Shown here: piece by piece, positions 51,301 to 60,300 of the stretch
Position numbering within the stretch: position 1 is the stretch's first letter
How the letters are laid out: every line of letters begins with the position of its first letter
From: Archivesica marissinica
Taxonomy: Eukaryota; Mollusca; Bivalvia; Venerida; Vesicomyidae
Direction of reading: 5' to 3'
Assembly (NCBI GenBank): GCA_014843695.1
Contig: CM026401.1
Coordinates: 28,573,169-28,637,168, forward strand
Length of the DNA: 64,000 bases
Notes under the pieces: model-generated
What the model saw: only the letters and a program-made list of their open reading frames with translations
Databases searched by the model: none
Told to the model about the DNA's origin: nothing
Made by a program: the position numbers and the translations under genes

Positions 51301-54300
51301 GTCCGTGGAGGATAGTACACACGACATGACTCAATGTTCACTAGCACTGTCCGTGGAGGATAGTATTTAGGACATGACTCACTGTTCACTGGCACTGTCT
51401 GTGGAGGATAGTACACACAACATGACTCAATGTTCACAGGCACTGTCCGTGGAGGATAGTACACACGGCATGACTCAATGTTCACTGGCACTGTCTGTGG
51501 AGGATAGTGCTCAACTACAAGTTTGATCAATAACACAGAAACATAATAAATTATAGTTGTTGTAGAAGTAACTCTATCAGTACCTATTAGTCGCATACAA
51601 TTAAGGATTCACTTTATAGATACGGTATCATAGATTATGGACTATTGCAACTGTACCCCAAACTGTGTGGACGAATACATGTACAAAGCTTACACTAACC
51701 ATGGTTCCAGCCTTTCGATTTTTCACTCGTTTACTTCTGGCAAAATGATATTATCAATTCAATACTGCTCAAATAATGTTCTTTACGTTTATGTATGCAT
51801 CGTCGCTACCGGTTGCCCATATGAGCGACACCTCCTGAAGAGATTAGTCATTTTAGATTTTTGGAGGATAGTGCAATGATACAGACAGAGACCCATTCCA
51901 GAGTCTCCTATGGTTCTTTTACGTACACGGTGTACAGCACCGACACGATACCTCGGTTTAATGTCCCATCTGAAAGACTGTTTATTAGGGTTAGACGGGA
52001 GATCGAACCTGCAATCCCTGGATTACCAGTCCAGCGTGTTACTACTGGACTACAGATCCGTCTGTGTTCTGGGTGTTAAGATTATATTTATATCACTGAC
52101 CATGCAAGCCTACACTTGAACAGTTACTTGTTTCCAAGAACAGGCTATGTCTTATGAATGTTCGTTTAGCCCAGAAGGACATGTCAATATGTACCAACTA
52201 ATCTATTGGGCGCCGTTTGTTCAGCATTTATGGATATCCATAATGCCGTTGATTATTGGCTATACATAATGCCGTTGATTATTGGCTATACATAATGCCG
52301 TTGATTATTGGCTATACATAATGCCGTTGATTATTGGCTATACATAATGCCGTTGATTATTGGCTATACATAATTGGAGTTTGGGATATCCTAAAATCGA
52401 ATTATGGATATCCATAAATGACGAATAAATAGCAAAACGGCGGGATAAGTATGTATCGTGACAGTACCTTGAAGAAGGGTTTATTGAAGCAAAAATACTT
52501 TTAATTCAATTGAATGCTTGTTTATTTGCAGACTTGGGACATATATCAAATGTAGAACCCATGCCGTTGTTTGCAAAATCGTTTAAAGGCACAAAGATGG
52601 ATTGCGAGACACCGTCATATTCCCCTAGTAAGAAATATTTAACCATTAAGTATATTAGAACTTTACAATAAAATGTAGCAGTTACGAATCTGCACTTAGG
52701 CAAGGCAATTGTGGAAGTCTTGATATCGCAGTGGTAGTGCGTTCGCTTCAGATGCCAAATGCCGTGAGTTCGAGCCCCGCTGGAGCCGTTACCATTGTGC
52801 ACTTACGATGTTCATAGCACACGACCCATAACCATATAACTGTATGAAGCGTATACATCCGTTGTAGTATCTTCAATGCAATAGTACAAAATACCCTTGC
52901 CTATTGTCCCGCCTGGGGATTGTTGTGTCTATCCAATACACACGTTGGCTGATCATCACGGACACACGGACACACGCACACACGCACACACCAATATCCT
53001 TAATAATATGTAGTCATTCCTACTTTAGCCAATTAACCACTTTATCGTAAATGCTCCAACAATTGTATAACTTGTCCTAGACAACGACTAAGTCACATGA
53101 TCCAATGAAAAAGCCACATTTCTCGCTTCTATATCGTATAGACGCGACCTACTTATGTACGTTGTCTAAGTCAGATAGATCAACTCACTTGCTTCGCTCG
53201 GTGTATATTTCGTTAAGACGGGTCAATTCATGATCTATCATATACCTAGAATTATGTGTACCACCAAACCTGGTATCCAATTTATGTATTCATTCAATCA
53301 TTCATTCAATCAATCCCTCAACCATGTAATCATTCGGATTGTATATACACTCAGTACATATGAAAACGCAACAGTTTTTGTTTTCTAATTGCCGTAAAAG
53401 TAAACAAGCGATTGCAATGAATTTTTGAAAGTAACATTTTTAATGATTCTCAAAATCAGTTGTAAAAATCAGTTTAAACAGAATACGTTTTGTTATCGAG
53501 TCACCACTACTCCAAAAACAAAAAAACACTCAATACCTCGTACGACCACCGCGAGCGTCTATTAGTGCCAGGCATCTACGGCGCATAGACATAATTTCGA
53601 AGCTATGAAATTCTGTGGCATACGTTGCCATTCCTCCAGAAGTGCCACGCGAAGTTCTGCTAGCGTAGTGGGTGGATTAGCACGAGAGTACACAAGCCGC
53701 TTCAAGTGGTCCCAAACAGGTTCTATAGGAGACATGTCAGGAGATAACGCTGGTCACTCAAGGACATCGACGATATTGGCAGCAAGAAAGTTTCTGGTCA
53801 ACAATGCCGTATGCGGTCTGGCATTATCGTGTTGCAAAATGTGTTGACCTCTCCTGACATGCTGTTGAAAGAACGGTAGCACAACTGGTCGAATGACATT
53901 ATCGACGTAAGACTGGGCAGTAACGTTGCGATTAAAAATCACCAACCTAGTCTTTCCAAACTGAGTAATCCCTGTCGAGATGTGAAGCGATCCCCTACCC
54001 ACCTGTTGTACTCCATAACGCATGGATCCGTATATCGCTCATTACAACGTCTCCATATTCGCTTCCGACCATCCGCGCGTGATAGTTGAATACGAGTTTC
54101 ATCTGAAAACAGCACAGTGCCCCACTGACGCCTTGTAAATCGTAGATGGGCCCTCGACCAACGGAATCGTTCCAGTCTATGTCGAGCAGTAGGGGTAGCT
54201 GCCTTATGTGGTCTTCTGACCTTCAACCCAACAGATCGAAGTCTAGATCGAAGTCTAGATCGAACAGTATTTGGATGCCTGAAAAGAAACGAACACAATT

Positions 54301-57300
54301 TTCATTTATTTTATGATAATTATTTTTTATTAGTGATATCGAATTTTCAGTTATGGTATTGTGTTTATTGACCGGTTATACACATCGGGTGGAAGGAACT
54401 CAATGTATAGTGAGCCAAGAAAGTGACGTACCACAATATAACATCTCACATTTAGGCGTTTTTTATCTGTCTGGAAAAATGATGATGGTAGTTACGAGTG
54501 TTGATTAAAAAACGTACCCAATGCATACCGACTGTATTTCTGGCTGTTTCAGTAGCAGTTTGAAACCTGTTTCGAAGGTTGGACACCCTTATTCTGACAT
54601 CCTGTCTGGGGGTAGTCACACGTTGCCTGCCGGGTCTTCGACGGTCAATGGCAGTGCCTGTTTGTTGGTATCGCCTTTCTAGTCTACATATGGTAGAAAT
54701 ATGGCAGCCAAGTTGCCTCGCTACCTCTCGTTTCGCCATACCGACAGCCATCATTACGATTACGATGCCCTGGTTTCGCGCTTGTTCCGATAGACGTGGC
54801 ATTATGGTTTGTGAATAGAATTTAGTTTCATCGTGCTTTATACTGTACCAGGGTTCCAGCTTTCAATATAAGTCGAAAGACATTTGCTTTCACCGTGATT
54901 CATGAAATTTCGTGAAAAACGTGTTTTTTGCTTTTCATGCCCCGCAACTCTCGCTGTTTCCCAAATCATGACATTTTAGCAATGTACACACAATAGGATG
55001 TATACTTACCTAAAATACCATGGTTACATGAGTTAAGATTGTTTCGCTAAAAAATTACGTGACATCAAAAATGATGCGTTTTCAAATGTACTAAGTATAA
55101 ATTATATGAATATACCTTTATTACCTCCAATACTGGAGAACAGAACAAGAAGTTTCCATATATAATTTACATGGAAATCAATACAAACAGAATGTAAAAT
55201 TGCATAGAAGATTACAAATAGAATTGTGGCAAGTCGGTGTAAGATCTCCATCGGTTAGACATGACAGTAGATCACCAGTCCCTCATATATAAGCGATACA
55301 CATCTTCCACCGAGTCACTCTACATGTAATCCAAGATGTGTACATTATAATGCACACGTGGATAAATAATATTCAGGAGAATTCGTATTGAGTTAGATAA
55401 TTAAGTTTGATGCACTTGTCATCAAATTCGGTACCCTTGTCGAAATGAAATATAAGGAGGACAATGTGACTTCTGATTGGAATACAATTTAAGACAGTAA
55501 CATGAATAAATGTGCTATTATCAATTTCATAATAGTTCATGTAATATATCCGGATTGTACGTATATGTGTATATATGCGTCTGTTTGATTGATATAATGT
55601 GTAATAACCATGATTGCCGATTTAAAAACAATTGCACATTATCATTATTTTGTTCATTCATTCGTTCGTTCGATCAGTCATTCATTCACGAGATTCGCTG
55701 TTAAAATTGAGTTATGGAGCTGTATATTTACATCTGAGTGTTCGTTGAAAGGAATGAATGACATGTGACTAACTAGCGAACCGTACACGCAATATATATC
55801 CGCTATGGAAACTCCATTACAATCAAATGTATTCCATTGTTGTTAAAGCGACATTACATCGGTGAAAACGCAAATGTCTGCAGAATGTAATTTGCTATTA
55901 TATGGTATAATTGTTTCCACAAATATTTGAGTATTTCAATAAATAAACAAACGTCGTATAAGCTGTTTGTTGACATAGCAAAATAAAATAATGTAAATAG
56001 GGTCGACATGCGTAATACAAAGCGTTTATCCTGTTATGCTACATATTTACCGTGATCTCTCACATGTGTGCCTATGCATATTTATTCTTAATTAAATTAT
56101 CTCTAAACGAAAGTAAAGCATGTTTAGTATTGACTTCAATGACAACAAACGTCAATTCAGGAGCCTGGATGACCGTTATATGAAATCCTACGTTCACGTT
56201 TGAAAGTTTGTATACTACAAAAACACTGTTAAATTTATTCAATGTTAGTGTTCGATGTATTCAGAAGAATTTGTAGTAGCAATGCATTAATACCTGAAAA
56301 ACCTTTTTGCGATGTAATGTCGCTTTAAAGTAAGTTGTGAATCCCATCATGAAGTTAATCCACACGACGTTTACACAATAGAGTAACACATTAAATCAGA
56401 TATTTAATACCGTTGTGTGTCTCTACAGTTATAAGTTACCACTCATTCACATACTATGTACATTACAGATACGTTGCAACTAAAGGGAAATAATAATTAT
56501 GTAAACTAACTATGTTCATAGAGTTTATTGCCCTTGTACCATATCCCCACAAACAAGCAACATATTATCAGATACTTCATAAGGAAAGAGAAATAATCAC
56601 GTCCTCAATGCATTATAGTTTGAATAGTTTTACTCGCAATAGTATGTTGTCATATGCATTTATGTATGAATGTGTGTACATATGTATATACGGGTGTACA
56701 TATGTATATATGTATGTGTGTACGTATATATATGTATATATATATATATGTATTTGTGTAGTGGTTTGGTTTGTTTGTCTTTTTCATAAAAATAGTATGT
56801 GCGTGTACATATTTTTAGATTATACCTACGAAAGTCTTAACATGTAACAGCACCTGTGTAAATAAGATAATAAATCATTAATAAGGTGGTCAACGTAATG
56901 GAACGAGTTGTTTGTAAATATATATATATAGCCATCTGGTTTCCAATAAGATAATAAATCATTAATAAGGTGGGCAACGTAATGGAACGAGTTGTTTGTA
57001 AATATATATATATATATAACCATCTGGTTTCCAATGATCTAATTTATAAGAACCAATCAGGATTTCCTCCTGGTCATTCAACTTATAGATATGTAAAGGT
57101 TTCGATGAGAGAAAAGCACTGTGTATGGTATTTTGCGATATATCTAAAGCCTTTGACCGAGTCTGGCACAAAGGTCTTTTATTCAAATTAAAACAAAACG
57201 GAGTTTCAGGAAATTTATTAAAATGGATCGCAGACTATCTTCATAATCGCACAAAAAGAGTATTTGTAGGCCAACCCGTCTCTAATTCCAAAACAATTAA

Positions 57301-60300
57301 TACCGGAGTACCCCAAGTTTCGGTTATCGGGCCACTTTTATTTCTTGTTTATGTTAATGACATAGCCGAATCTCTCATAAGTACTACTAGGTTGTTCGCT
57401 GAAGATAGTTCACTTGCTGTATCTACATCAGAGTGTGCTGTTATGGAAACCGTTTTAAAGTCTGATTTAGAATTAATATCTAAATGGCTAGTTAAATTTC
57501 GAAATATTGCTTCACTCAGTTTCCAAAACGTTCCGCTATATTTTGTTAATGATCATAAACAGTTAAGCCTCACGTTAAGCCATGATGGGTCATGGCATAC
57601 ACACATCAACATTATTACTGCTTCTGTTTCTAAAGTTTTTGGTTTGATGAGAACGCTCCTCCATCCCCTACCCTCCCATTAAGCTCCATTAAATTACTTC
57701 ATGGTATTGAGTCATTAACAGATGATGAGAACAAATGTTTATTTATGGAAGTGCAAACTGACATAAACAATTCTCATCGTTTTTTGGTGCTGCTCTCTTG
57801 AATTAATTATACGCTATTTTCATGTGAGACGGGGTCATTGGTTCGGGGCTGGGCGTGGTATGTGGGGTATCAGTTGGAATCATGAGTATTTTATATCAAT
57901 CTATATGTTTTATTGTTATTTATATTTATCTCCATCCTTTGGTTCAGTTTTATTTTCATCCTATTTTTGTATAATCTTTTCTGGAAAGAAACTCTGTCAT
58001 TTAGTTTAATCAAACATTAGCTTGACTTTCTGGTGCGGGCCGTTGTCTAATGTTGTCAAAACTTGTGGCCCAAACCATTTGCATTTTCATATTATGTATT
58101 GTATCGTTCTGTGCATTAACTATTGATTTGCAATAAAATATGATTAAACTAAGGCATTTAAATTCCATATTGCCTCTGCTTTCTCCCTCGTGGAATGAGG
58201 TCTCGAGAGTGATTAATATAAGTTGTTAGAACATTTTAGCAATCGATCTAAAATAAACGTGTATAAACTGGGCAACTAAGTTCCACATAGCCACTTCTCT
58301 CTCTCCCTCGTGGCGATGCATTTCACAGGAAAGAGGTCTCGAGAGCTATTGGACTAATGTTGTAAGAACTTATTTCGAAATCGCGCTAAAATAAATTAAA
58401 TTAACTACGAACAATTTTGTCTCTGTTGCGGTTTTGTGTTGCACCGACATAGTACATGTAGGTCATTTGGCGACTCGCAAGCTGATATTGGTGGTGGCAA
58501 AATACAGGTGGACACCCGGATAGAACCACCGACCTTCCGTAAGCCAACTGGATAATAATTTCCTCACATGAAATAATTTTGACAACCCCAGTTAGAGTCG
58601 AACCGTAATGTGTGTAGGAGCAGGTGATTTGAAGTCAACGAGTGTCCATCACGACTCACTTGGCTTGTAGCCCGTTGTGCGTATTACTAAAGTTTCGAAC
58701 TTAAATCTTTACAGAAATGAACGTCGTTCATTATTTATAAGTACATGTACACATATAATTATATCGTATAAAACTATAATAAATGACTTCATTGTTATTT
58801 GACGAGAAGCACTACACTTTATTTACTTATAGAAACATATATAAAATCCACGGGTCGTTTTTCGTAGAATAAATAGTCCGTTATCATGCTGGTGATTCTG
58901 GGATCTTGGGGCTGTTATTGGTGCATTGGTTCGTATCAATGGGCGGAATTATGGGCTACGCCTGTATATGTTTCCATCGCAAAATTAACTTTTATTGCAT
59001 GAATTATAGGACTACTCTCCCCTCCAAATCTATTTTATAAAAATCCACCATTTAGTTTAATATTTTTCCTACATGAGTTAATTGGTTTTATTTTGGGGAT
59101 TAGATTCACATCAACAACTCCACAGCTCACATTTGTGAGGGAATACATCTGGTGTCTTTCCGAACAGTATTTCAGGCACGGACGCGTACCCGAGTAGAAC
59201 CACCGACCTTCTGCAAGCCAGCTGATCAGATTCTGTGCATGAAAGAATTCGACACAGCGGGATTCGAATATACATCGGTGAGGGTGCAAGTGATTTTAAG
59301 TCAATTACCTTTAACAGCTCGGTGGCAGTAGCCCATGCGTTACTTGTACCTGTATTGTACTATCATTATCAACAGAACTCCTTGTTTTCTACAGGGGTTA
59401 ACTACGCTTGGTTCAAGAACCAAGCCACCAATATTTTCATTTGGCCAGGAAACAGCAACATGTTTGTGTCGTGGTCTGGTTCCTTGTACGTATCGGAAGT
59501 ACAACCGACGGATGCCAGCAAGCGTTATTTCTGCCTTATTACTCTTATGGGTACCGACGACGCGAAGTTAGGAAAGGGAAACACTCTGGTGAGGACCAAT
59601 AAAGGAATATTTCTGCAACTGTTACAGGACACAAGTAGGTTCTATTCCGACGCATATCTGGAACAGCTTATAGCAACTATGGTCATATGTATATATAATA
59701 CGACAGCTTATAACAACTATGGACATATGTATATATAATACGACAGCTTATAACAACTATGGACATATGTATATATAATACGACAGCTTATAACAACTAT
59801 GGACATATGTATATATAATACGACAGCTTATAACAACTATGGACATATGTATATATAATACGACAGCTTATAACAACTATGGACATATGTATATATAATA
59901 CGACAGCTTATAACAACTATGGACATATGTATATATAATACGACAGCTTATAACAACTATGGACATATGTATATATAATACGACAGCTTATAACAACTAT
60001 GGACATATGTATATATAATACGACAGCTTATAACAACTATGGACATATGTATATATAATACGACAGCTTATAACAACTATGGACATATGTATATATAATA
60101 CGACAGCTTATAACAACTATTGTAATATGTTTATATAAAACGACAGCTAATAAAAGTTATGGTCATATGTTTATATAAAACGACAGCTAATAAAAGTTAT
60201 GGTCATATGTTTATATAAAACGACAGTTAATAACAGTTATGGTCATATGTTTATATAAAACGACAGCTAATAAAAGTTATGGTCATATGTTTATATAAAA

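Noticed and set aside
56512..56847. 111-codon frame rich in Tyr/Ile/Val
   Set aside because: It is produced by a TATGTATA microsatellite.
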